A DNA stretch of 7,545 nucleotides from assembly GCA_937897365.1 (NCBI GenBank), contig CALCOP010000086.1, positions 1 to 7,545 of the forward strand. The letters are read 5' to 3'. Below the pieces are notes generated by a model, which was given only the letters and a program-made list of their open reading frames with translations, searched no databases and was not told the origin of the DNA. A program made the position numbers and the translations under genes. Below are positions 1 through 5,313 of this stretch, one piece after another; the stretch's first letter is position 1, and each line of letters opens with the position of its first letter. The stretch comes from an uncultured euryarchaeote. Lineage in GTDB: Archaea > Thermoplasmatota > Poseidoniia > Poseidoniales > Poseidoniaceae.

Positions 1-751
1 CAATTATTCGGTCAGGCCGCATACGTAAACTCGATTTGAGACAATCGTTCATATCGACTTCGGGCGTTCCGTCTGGTCGCTCACGTCGAGTTTCCATACG
101 GAGCCAGTGATCGTGATAGACCTGTAATTCAGCAGTGTCCTCTACAGTGAGAAGACGGCGATGCCAAGGAATATACATGCCGAGGCAGTTGAGTGTCGTT
201 GTTTTACCAGAGCCTGTTCCGCCTGCGATGACAAAGTTGGCAGGTCGACTGTCAAGCCCCTCAATCCAAACCCACATCATTGCAGCAAGGCGTGAGTTGA
301 CGGTTCCAAATTTGACGAGGTCAACCATTGTCAACGGGTCTTCACGGAATTTACGGATAGTAAGGGTTGGACCGTCAGGAGTTACTGGAGGAATAGTGCC
401 GTTTACACGAGAACCATCTGGTAGACGTCCATCAAAAATTGGAACAAGCCCAGGGCCATCTCCTAAGGGAACATTGGTGAAAGCAGCAATGTTTTTGGCA
501 ATTTGAATACCAGAATCGTCATCAATCCAAATGTTGGTGCGGCACATTCCGTGATCACGATGTGCAATCTTAACACATTGTGTACCACCATTGTACATCA
601 CTTCTTCAAGAGCATCGTCTTCCAAGAGAACCGCGATATCACCGTAAGGGTTCGGTTCCACATCACCATCAACATGGTAAATTGGCGAAGGATGATTTGC
701 TTCTGTGTATATCGTTACTCGACCGTACTGTGCTATGACTTGTTCACTCAT
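1..751 (-). CDS. CpaF/TadA-type secretion (pilus) ATPase, partial (C-terminus beyond left edge)
   Basis: This gene encodes the first 250 residues of a cytoplasmic hexameric ATPase that powers assembly of Tad/type IV-like pili. The fragment shows an N-terminal segment with DDALEEVMYNGG (45-56), the CpaF hallmark FDGRLPDGSRVNGTIPP (106-122), LTIRKF (130-135), a Walker A GGTGSGKTT (177-185) and an Asp-box-like TVEDTAEL (202-209). The window ends inside LRMRPDRII (242-250), just before the expected Walker B/GE region. These signatures fit CpaF/TadA better than FlaI or GspE, although the superfamily is shared. The start at 751 is chosen because GGAGG lies 8 nt upstream and it is the only ATG of a tandem trio (759, 755, 751) that opens a long frame. 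It follows the TadB-like gene by 4 nt, which suggests translational coupling. The ATPase call is secure. The exact machine served (pilus, archaellum-like or secretion) is inferred. Confidence 0.93.
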   Translation of the reverse strand, partial: MSEQVIAQYGRVTIYTEANHPSPIYHVDGDVEPNPYGDIAVLLEDDALEEVMYNGGTQCVKIAHRDHGMCRTNIWIDDDSGIQIAKNIAAFTNVPLGDGPGLVPIFDGRLPDGSRVNGTIPPVTPDGPTLTIRKFREDPLTMVDLVKFGTVNSRLAAMMWVWIEGLDSRPANFVIAGGTGSGKTTTLNCLGMYIPWHRRLLTVEDTAELQVYHDHWLRMETRRERPDGTPEVDMNDCLKSSLRMRPDRII

Positions 752-755
752 TCAT

Positions 756-1487
756 TCATCCTCCAACCATGATTACTGCCCCAAGGTAAAGGGCCATGGA
801 AAATGCAATCCACCCCGGCATCCACCAAAGAGCATCTTTGAATCGACCAAGCATTCGGCCAGACACGCCAATTGCAATTGCGGACGCTGCGCCAAAGAAA
901 AGAGAAAAAGTTGAGTTAAATGAATCGATTTGGAAACCTTTGCTTGCGGGAGCGAAGAGACCTACGATGAAAGCGATCAGGATTGGTAAACCTACGCTGA
1001 TGAACAAAACGATGAGAATCCCTCTCCCGAGTAATTCCTCTTCTCGCTTATTCATCAGGTCATTCAAACGTTGATAATCCATAGATAGGTCGGAAAGCAC
1101 GCCTTGTAGGGGCGCATCTTGCTCAATGGCAGTCTCAATGAGCACCATAACGCGTTGAACTTGAGAGGAACGAGTCTTCGCAGAAAAAGCAGCAAGTGCA
1201 GCATCGAAGGATGAAGAGTGGCTTTCCTCAAGGGTTTCCTTGAGAAGTTTTCCAAGTGTTCCCGGAAGCGTTCTTGACTGCTCCATCATCGCTTCTTGAA
1301 TACCTCTTCCAGCGCCTACTGAGTCCGATAGAGATTCAAGCAAAGAAGGAAGGGAGTTCTCTATAGAACGCCTCCTTCTACGCTCCCTCATTGGGGGTAT
1401 GCCTCCTGCTGCACATGCGATTCCAATGACGACAAGAACCAACAACAGAAGATTGTCGTTGAATGTTTCAATGAATCCGAAAATCAT
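756..1487 (-). CDS. TadB-like inner-membrane platform protein (GspF/T2SSF domain)
   Basis: This is a 243-aa polytopic membrane protein, probably half of the platform that anchors the pilus or secretion ATPase. A first hydrophobic segment lies at about 11-30, followed by a strongly basic RERRRRR (34-40) and a helical cytoplasmic GspF-like domain (about 45-150: NSLPSLLESLSDSVGAG, then VQRVMVLIETAIEQDAPL). Three further hydrophobic segments follow at about 156-178, 192-209 and 223-241. That layout matches the TadB/TadC (T2SSF) family. The ATG at 1487 is preferred. A TTG at 1490 would add one residue, and neither has a strong Shine-Dalgarno; the start is probably reached by coupling, since the upstream stop lies 4 nt away. 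The gene sits between the TadC-like gene and the ATPase, as in Tad loci. The family is well supported; TadB versus TadC is assigned by length, the N-terminal membrane segment and gene order. Confidence 0.82.
   Translation of the reverse strand: MIFGFIETFNDNLLLLVLVVIGIACAAGGIPPMRERRRRRSIENSLPSLLESLSDSVGAGRGIQEAMMEQSRTLPGTLGKLLKETLEESHSSSFDAALAAFSAKTRSSQVQRVMVLIETAIEQDAPLQGVLSDLSMDYQRLNDLMNKREEELLGRGILIVLFISVGLPILIAFIVGLFAPASKGFQIDSFNSTFSLFFGAASAIAIGVSGRMLGRFKDALWWMPGWIAFSMALYLGAVIMVGG
760..764 (-). promoter_or_regulatory. Shine-Dalgarno GGAGG for the secretion ATPase
   Basis: The minus strand reads GGAGG here, inside the last codons of the upstream TadB-like gene and 8 nt before the ATG at 751. 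It decides among three overlapping ATGs (ATGAATGAATGAGTG). Those at 759 and 755 meet stop codons within three codons, so only 751 is productive. Confidence 0.7.
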
Positions 1488-1491
1488 CAAA

Positions 1492-2073
1492 TCACAACCC
1501 TGGATCCTTTGTATGCGCCTTCAGTCCAATCATGAACATACCTACCAAAGTCAGAATTAATCCCGAATTCACGACTGTGTTAATGGTCGAGGTTGATGGC
1601 AATTGCATAAATGCACCCAAATCTCCGCTCATCAATTGGGGAACAAGTCCGGCAATAGCAAGAATAATTGGTCCAATCATTCCAATTGAAAGCAATGTTT
1701 CGGGGACTGCACCAAGTTCTTCAATGTATTTTTCAACCGATTCAGTACGCTCATTTTCCATCCGAGTACCCTGTTTTCGGATTGTTTCGATGATGTCAGT
1801 ATTTTGAGTTACGTTGGTATACATCGTATTCAACAAGCGACGGTAACCTTCAGAGTCTGCTTTACTCATCAAACCCTTGAGTTCAGGGCCCAAACCACGA
1901 CTGGAACCCTTTTGTAAGCGTTTCATCATTGAGGAAAAGTCTTCGGAAATAATCCCGTAACCTCCACTGCCAATGGTGTGAATGGCAGCTTCAAGACCAA
2001 CTCCTGAAGACAACAACACATCCAATGTGCGGATGACATAGAGAACTTCTCTCTGTTCATCCAACTTTCGCAT
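1492..2073 (-). CDS. TadC-like inner-membrane platform protein (GspF/T2SSF domain), short form
   Basis: This 193-aa protein is the probable second half of the platform. A helical cytoplasmic GspF-like domain (about 8-120) contains VIRTLDVLLSSGVGLEAAI, a pattern seen in T2SSF proteins. It is followed by the motif EELGAVPETLLSIGMIGP (118-135) leading into the first membrane helix (about 125-147), then a second helix (about 166-186). It lacks the N-terminal membrane segments of most bacterial TadC proteins, so it is a minimal version; no frameshift is visible. A good Shine-Dalgarno, GAGGTGA, ends 4 nt before the ATG and overlaps the stop of the 117-aa gene upstream, giving a 9-nt spacer. Together with the TadB-like protein it would make the two-domain equivalent of archaellum FlaJ. 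Confidence 0.8.
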   Translation of the reverse strand: MRKLDEQREVLYVIRTLDVLLSSGVGLEAAIHTIGSGGYGIISEDFSSMMKRLQKGSSRGLGPELKGLMSKADSEGYRRLLNTMYTNVTQNTDIIETIRKQGTRMENERTESVEKYIEELGAVPETLLSIGMIGPIILAIAGLVPQLMSGDLGAFMQLPSTSTINTVVNSGLILTLVGMFMIGLKAHTKDPGL

Positions 2074-2082
2074 AATTTCACC

Positions 2083-2436
2083 TCAAACAATATCCTCTAA
2101 GAATTCAAAATGGAACAATTCATTTGACCCATCATATTCCATTGATGCGAAGATGACTTTGACATCTCGTTCTTCAAACGGGTCGTGAATGTAAGGTTGT
2201 CCAGAACGGAACATTGCGAGAACTCTCTTGTAATCATCGAGAGAAATTTCTCCGGTGACGGTGTAAGCAGCCGATTCAGAACCCTCGTCATGAAGGTCAT
2301 CACCTTCTTCGCCACGAATAATCGTGCGAGTAAGACGACGAGTGAGTCGTACTTTCATGTCGGCATTCGGAATACGAACCCAATCAGCACTCGTCGTTCC
2401 TGATGCGGGGCGAATAAAAAAATCGATACCAGCCAT
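2083..2436 (-). CDS. Hypothetical 117-aa protein heading the pilus/secretion gene cluster
   Basis: I do not recognise this family. The product is soluble, with no signal peptide or membrane segment. It has an N-terminal FFIRPASGTTSADWVRIP (6-23), a basic stretch KVRLTRRLTRTIIRG (28-42), an acidic loop EEGDDLHDEGSES (43-55), and a C-terminal half that alternates predicted strands with one helix: YTVTGEISLDDYKRVLAMF, then SGQPYIHDPFEERDVKVIFA, ending HFEFLEDIV. That C-terminal pattern loosely resembles small phage tail or baseplate proteins (GpU or DNA-circularisation type), but this is an impression, not a match. AGAGGT lies 5 nt before the ATG. It sits 9 nt upstream of the TadC-like gene, so it is probably co-transcribed and may serve the same machine. 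Proximity to rpa leaves a DNA-related role open. Confidence 0.85.
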   Translation of the reverse strand: MAGIDFFIRPASGTTSADWVRIPNADMKVRLTRRLTRTIIRGEEGDDLHDEGSESAAYTVTGEISLDDYKRVLAMFRSGQPYIHDPFEERDVKVIFASMEYDGSNELFHFEFLEDIV

Positions 2437-2450
2437 AAGAGACCTCTGTT

Positions 2451-2474
2451 AAGACCACGCAGTGGCAAGGTCTT
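2451..2474. repeat. Inverted repeat (6-bp arms) in the gap between the RPA-associated gene and the 117-aa gene
   Basis: AAGACC at 2451-2456 is mirrored by GGTCTT at 2469-2474 with a 12-nt spacer. It lies in the 59-bp gap after the RPA-associated gene. No U-rich tract follows it in the direction of transcription, so it does not look like a terminator. It could be a weak hairpin, a binding site or chance. I see no clear TATA box in this gap, so the RPA pair and the pilus genes may share a transcript. Confidence 0.3.
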
Positions 2475-2495
2475 CAATGTTGGGTTTGGAAAGTA

Positions 2496-3425
2496 TCATC
2501 CTACGATTCTAAACCAACCAAATCTTGGTTCATGAAGTGTGCCTTCATTCGAAAGTTCATCGAGCTTTTCCTCAGCCAAACCTCTATCAAATCCGCGAGA
2601 AACCGCATTCGTTAAAACGGTCTCAAAATCGACACCGTCACCTTGATCGAGCTGCTCGATAATGGACAGAATCGTGTCTTTGACTTCCGATTCTCCACCT
2701 GATGCAGCCTCACCTTCAACAGAATCTGAAGGTGGAGTAGGTGCAGCAACAGGTTGACTGGCAGCCTCCATACGGCCTTCGGCGATGTCCAAAGCCTGCA
2801 TGATATTGAGTGTATAATTTTCAGTATCGATCTCACCGTAGTGATTTCGAGAGACGAGAAGTCCATCGACCATATATTCCGGTATTTCTGCAGCTAACAA
2901 ACCCTCTCGAGTCGGTTCTGCGGCTAATGAATCTGTGAAATATTTCATCCTTTGGAGGGTATCTTCGCACGTTCGAGTGAGCCAGAGAGCGTATTGTTGC
3001 GCATCGATTTCACAGGCTTCCTCAGGTCGTAATGAAGTGTAGACTGCTCCTTCGTCGGTTTGATACCAACGAGATTTAGCAACCATGAGCAGAAGGACTG
3101 GTTCACCAACCTCGGTTTTTTCAACGAGGGAGAGGGTTAATTCACGCATTGATTCACTTGCGTAATCGCCAACAGAGAAGTAATGTAATCCTGACGGATC
3201 TCGCATTTGACCTTGATAAAGCGTAGAACCATTCGAGGTTTCCCGCACCTCAAGCCGTTCCAGAAGACCCGCAACAACCACTCTGTTCACTTTTGCACCG
3301 AGTTTGGTGATAACGAAAGAAGGGTCATACTCGCCCGAACCTTTCTCATTGAGGGTTGCTTCACTAAACTCCGAAGCGAGCATATGCCATGCTGGTTGAC
3401 GCTTTGCGCGTGTTCCGGATTGCAT
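2496..3425 (-). CDS. RPA-associated protein (COG3390-like), OB fold plus winged helix
   Basis: This 309-aa protein is the probable partner of RPA in binding single-stranded DNA during replication and repair. Residues about 35-135 look like an OB fold (VNRVVVAGLLERLEV, LYQGQMRDPSGLHYFSVGDY, EPVLLLMVAKSRW). A helical middle (about 140-218) follows, then a Pro/Ser/Glu linker (about 220-247). The C-terminal winged helix (248-309) reads VKDTILSIIEQLDQGDGVDF and ends LHEPRFGWFRIVG, a pattern shared by RPA32-type and MCM C-terminal domains and used for protein contacts. Its place directly after rpa is the classic euryarchaeal arrangement. The ATG at 3425 overlaps the rpa stop by one base (TGATG) and has GGAGGG 6 nt upstream. 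An in-frame ATG at 3440 would add five residues but contributes to that Shine-Dalgarno itself, so it is rejected. The family is confident; partner binding is inferred. Confidence 0.88.
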   Translation of the reverse strand: MQSGTRAKRQPAWHMLASEFSEATLNEKGSGEYDPSFVITKLGAKVNRVVVAGLLERLEVRETSNGSTLYQGQMRDPSGLHYFSVGDYASESMRELTLSLVEKTEVGEPVLLLMVAKSRWYQTDEGAVYTSLRPEEACEIDAQQYALWLTRTCEDTLQRMKYFTDSLAAEPTREGLLAAEIPEYMVDGLLVSRNHYGEIDTENYTLNIMQALDIAEGRMEAASQPVAAPTPPSDSVEGEAASGGESEVKDTILSIIEQLDQGDGVDFETVLTNAVSRGFDRGLAEEKLDELSNEGTLHEPRFGWFRIVG

Positions 3426-5122
3426 CAAGCAACCCTCCATTGTGCACGGATTTCAGTAGCACGCAATCCCGCATCTTCTTCGACCATAGAGGCTCCATCA
3501 GCAAGCAGCATTGCACCCTGTTCATCGACGATAGTTCGTCCAGAAGCTTTGACCTTACGCCCGAGCATCTTTCCCCTCAACGATTGAACAAAGGCAACCT
3601 GGCCGGATTCGTTAACCGCCTCTCGAAGTTGTGATTCATCCATTCCGAGAAGCGAGAGAGTTGCTTCCTTATTGGTTAACAGAGATACGCTGGAACGTCC
3701 ATCATCGATAGCCAAGCGAAGGCGAATGTCACTGTTCCCTTCATTGGGCCCGTGCTCTCCACATACGCCATCGCGAAGGACCCTGCGGCACTCTGTGCAA
3801 CGCAGGATGAAACCTGAATCCTCACGTACGCTCACGACTACGGCAATTGTCGAAATACCAACTCGACTGGAACCGCTTGCCAATTCATTCAAAGGAACCT
3901 CGACTGTATGATTCTTCAAATCAAGTTCACTGCCCCATGGCGGTGCATCGAGTATCTCGACTTGGTCGACGGTGTCAACGGTGATATCAGGGACGCCTTG
4001 CCAGGCTCTTACTCGCACGCCTTTCAAACGAACTGTAACGGGCAGTTGATCTTCTGTAATCGGCAATTCATTCCATGCACTCATGCGACAACGACCTGTT
4101 GGGTCAGCAATTTGGCCAGACCAGAGGAAACGCTCTTCGCCATCGCGCATGAACGAGCGTTTTTCCCATTCAGTGATTTGAACAACCGCATCGACATCCC
4201 GAGCGCCATCACGCAGTTCGGAAATTGTAAGGACAGTTTGTTCTGAAAGAGTTTCAGCATCAGCGAAATTCTTGTCGTGATAAATTTCTATTTTCGACGT
4301 TCTACCAAAGTTGAGTTCTGGTGTATCACGGAATGTTCGAACTTGAGCACCTTCAATCTTGAGGAGGGTTCCAACTTCGTGATCAAACGGCTCCCAAGAA
4401 AGGAAACCAATGGTTCCTGTTTCGTCAGCCATGCGACCTCGAACGATATCAATCGAGCCCGAGCCATCTTTGCGATGGATCTGGTCAGGGCGCGAAGCAA
4501 GAATCCGGCCAACAACACAAACATATCCTTCTGCAGGTAGTGTTGAGATTGCTTGAGGTTCCCCTGGTGCAACCACCGGTCGAGTTCCTTCACGGACGAC
4601 AGCAATGCGCGTTGATTGGTTAATGTTCAGTGACATCTTACCTTGATATTCGTTCACCGATGCACCCTCTATGCGAACAACAGAGCCAGGGGTGATATTG
4701 GAATTAGGACCCCAATCTTTGTATTCCCAACGGTTTTTCTCACCATTTTCTTCCCAAGGATTGTCTTCCAAGAGGCCGAATGCAATCTGTTTTTGTTCAC
4801 CTCGAATGGTTTGGTCGCGAATGTTATGCGAGATGATTTCAACTTCAATTTCAATATCACGGTCATCGCCTTTCAGTTCGCTCAATCGACTCACCTTACG
4901 AGTTGGTTTCGGACTTGAAGTCGAAGACGACCCGACACTCCCTGATGCGGGCGTTGGCGTCGTTTCACCTTTGAAACGGCGAAGTATCGAGCGCATTGCG
5001 TCTTGAGGAGGAATGAAAAACTCTTTTTCGTACTTTTCAAATGCCGCTGCGATTTCATCAGCATCTGCGTCAGGACATTCGGCAAGTATTGATTTTACAT
5101 GCGTTTCATATTTTTCAGACAT
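3425..5122 (-). CDS. rpa: Replication protein A (single-stranded DNA-binding, multi-OB fold with zinc finger)
   Basis: This 565-aa protein coats single-stranded DNA in replication, repair and recombination. A short N-terminal helical domain (1-52, MSEKYETHVKSILAE to SILRRFKG) is joined by a Thr/Ser/Pro linker (53-75) to successive OB-fold units at roughly 85-180, 195-285 and 295-392. A C-terminal unit (about 410-545) carries a zinc finger with C442, C445, C454 and H457 (CX2CX8CX2H), as in euryarchaeal RPA41-type proteins. The recurring segment V..IEGA.V..(F/Y)(R/Q) at 149-159 and 255-264, with LKGVRVRAWQG at 366-376, marks repeated OB units. The start at 5122 is chosen because GGAGGT lies 7 nt upstream. 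The frame stays open for 65 more codons, but that extension is Cys/Arg-rich and unlike an RPA N-terminus. The gene is coupled to the RPA-associated gene by TGATG. Its leader holds a potential regulatory switch. Confidence 0.93.
   Translation of the reverse strand: MSEKYETHVKSILAECPDADADEIAAAFEKYEKEFFIPPQDAMRSILRRFKGETTPTPASGSVGSSSTSSPKPTRKVSRLSELKGDDRDIEIEVEIISHNIRDQTIRGEQKQIAFGLLEDNPWEENGEKNRWEYKDWGPNSNITPGSVVRIEGASVNEYQGKMSLNINQSTRIAVVREGTRPVVAPGEPQAISTLPAEGYVCVVGRILASRPDQIHRKDGSGSIDIVRGRMADETGTIGFLSWEPFDHEVGTLLKIEGAQVRTFRDTPELNFGRTSKIEIYHDKNFADAETLSEQTVLTISELRDGARDVDAVVQITEWEKRSFMRDGEERFLWSGQIADPTGRCRMSAWNELPITEDQLPVTVRLKGVRVRAWQGVPDITVDTVDQVEILDAPPWGSELDLKNHTVEVPLNELASGSSRVGISTIAVVVSVREDSGFILRCTECRRVLRDGVCGEHGPNEGNSDIRLRLAIDDGRSSVSLLTNKEATLSLLGMDESQLREAVNESGQVAFVQSLRGKMLGRKVKASGRTIVDEQGAMLLADGASMVEEDAGLRATEIRAQWRVA
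3432..3437 (-). promoter_or_regulatory. Shine-Dalgarno within the end of rpa that decides the start of the RPA-associated gene
   Basis: The minus strand reads GGAGGG, 6 nt before the ATG at 3425. The alternative ATG at 3440 overlaps this motif (ATGGAGGG), so it cannot use it. The site lies inside the last codons of rpa, so the two products are probably translated in a coupled way. Confidence 0.7.
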
Positions 5123-5129
5123 CGCAATG

Positions 5130-5135
5130 ACCTCC
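5130..5135 (-). promoter_or_regulatory. Shine-Dalgarno GGAGGT of rpa
   Basis: The minus strand reads GGAGGT, 7 nt before the ATG at 5122. It fixes the rpa start and rules out the longer in-frame reading. Most of it lies in the 3' arm of a predicted hairpin, so access to it may be controlled. Confidence 0.75.
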
Positions 5136-5174
5136 GTCAGGCATATTCGTTCGGGGCCTGTACGGAGAACAGGC
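5132..5174 (-). promoter_or_regulatory. Candidate two-state RNA leader of rpa that can hide the Shine-Dalgarno
   Basis: On the transcript, segment 1 is GCCTGT (5174-5169), segment 2 is CTCCGTACAGGC (5167-5156) and segment 3 is GCCTGACGGAG (5142-5132). Segments 2 and 3 form 11 Watson-Crick pairs with one bulged A (5161) and a 13-nt loop, burying the GGAG of the rpa ribosome site. Segments 1 and 2 form a competing 6-bp stem, GCCTGT/ACAGGC with a 7-nt loop, which breaks the inner half of the masking stem. The pairing is read directly from the sequence. A regulatory role, possibly autogenous control by RPA itself, is inference. The same bases are also a 19-bp DNA dyad (5156-5174) that could be an operator. 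Confidence 0.5.
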
Positions 5175-5200
5175 TGCGGGCTTTCGTGCGGTTTGGTTGA

Positions 5201-5210
5201 GACTATACAC
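5201..5210 (-). promoter_or_regulatory. Candidate TATA box for rpa
   Basis: The minus strand reads GTGTATAGTC, preceded by purine-rich AAGGGA that could act as a BRE. A start about 25 nt downstream would fall near 5180. The leader would then begin just before the switch element and be about 55-60 nt long. The match to an archaeal TATA consensus is partial. Confidence 0.3.
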
Positions 5211-5250
5211 TCCCTTGACCTCCATGTTTCCTTAGAAGAGAGACGACAGG

Positions 5251-5260
5251 TCATAAAGAA
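5251..5260 (-). promoter_or_regulatory. Alternative candidate TATA box for rpa
   Basis: The minus strand reads TTCTTTATGA, an A/T-rich element with a TTTAT core. Use of it would start transcripts near 5228 and give a leader of about 105 nt. Without mapped ends it cannot be ranked against the site at 5201-5210. Both lie in the only sizeable intergenic region (5136-5313), which otherwise shows no gene. Confidence 0.22.
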
Positions 5261-5284
5261 TACCGTGGACTTTTTTGCTTTCAA

Positions 5285-5300
5285 GAAAACAATGAAACAA
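5285..5300 (-). terminator. Possible U-rich terminator after tldE
   Basis: The transcript reads TTGTTTCATTGTTTTC starting 13 nt after the tldE stop. Archaeal termination often needs only U-rich tracts, so this could end the tldD-tldE message. There is no strong preceding hairpin and the runs are short, so support is weak. Confidence 0.22.
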
Positions 5301-5313
5301 GTCACTGTGGGGT

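Noticed and set aside
135..506. Plus-strand open frame of 123 codons
   Set aside because: It lies wholly antisense to the secretion ATPase, whose Walker A and CpaF motifs are unmistakable. Its own translation shows no domain.
1488..1490. TTG start for the TadB-like protein
   Set aside because: It adds one residue only, and an ATG follows immediately at 1487. Nothing favours the TTG.
2083..2436. Reading the 117-aa gene as part of a prophage
   Set aside because: The resemblance to tail proteins is vague, and no capsid, terminase, integrase or attachment site is seen nearby. The neighbours are housekeeping and pilus genes.
3423..3440. Longer start at 3440 for the RPA-associated protein
   Set aside because: That ATG overlaps the GGAGGG motif that correctly spaces the ATG at 3425, so it would leave the gene without a ribosome site.
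3908..4246. Plus-strand open frame of 112 codons
   Set aside because: It is antisense to the OB-fold region of rpa and is a shadow of its coding bias.
4288..4605. Minus-strand open frame of 105 codons inside rpa
   Set aside because: It is out of frame with the secure rpa gene, has no domain and lies in the OB-fold region. No sign of an internal gene.
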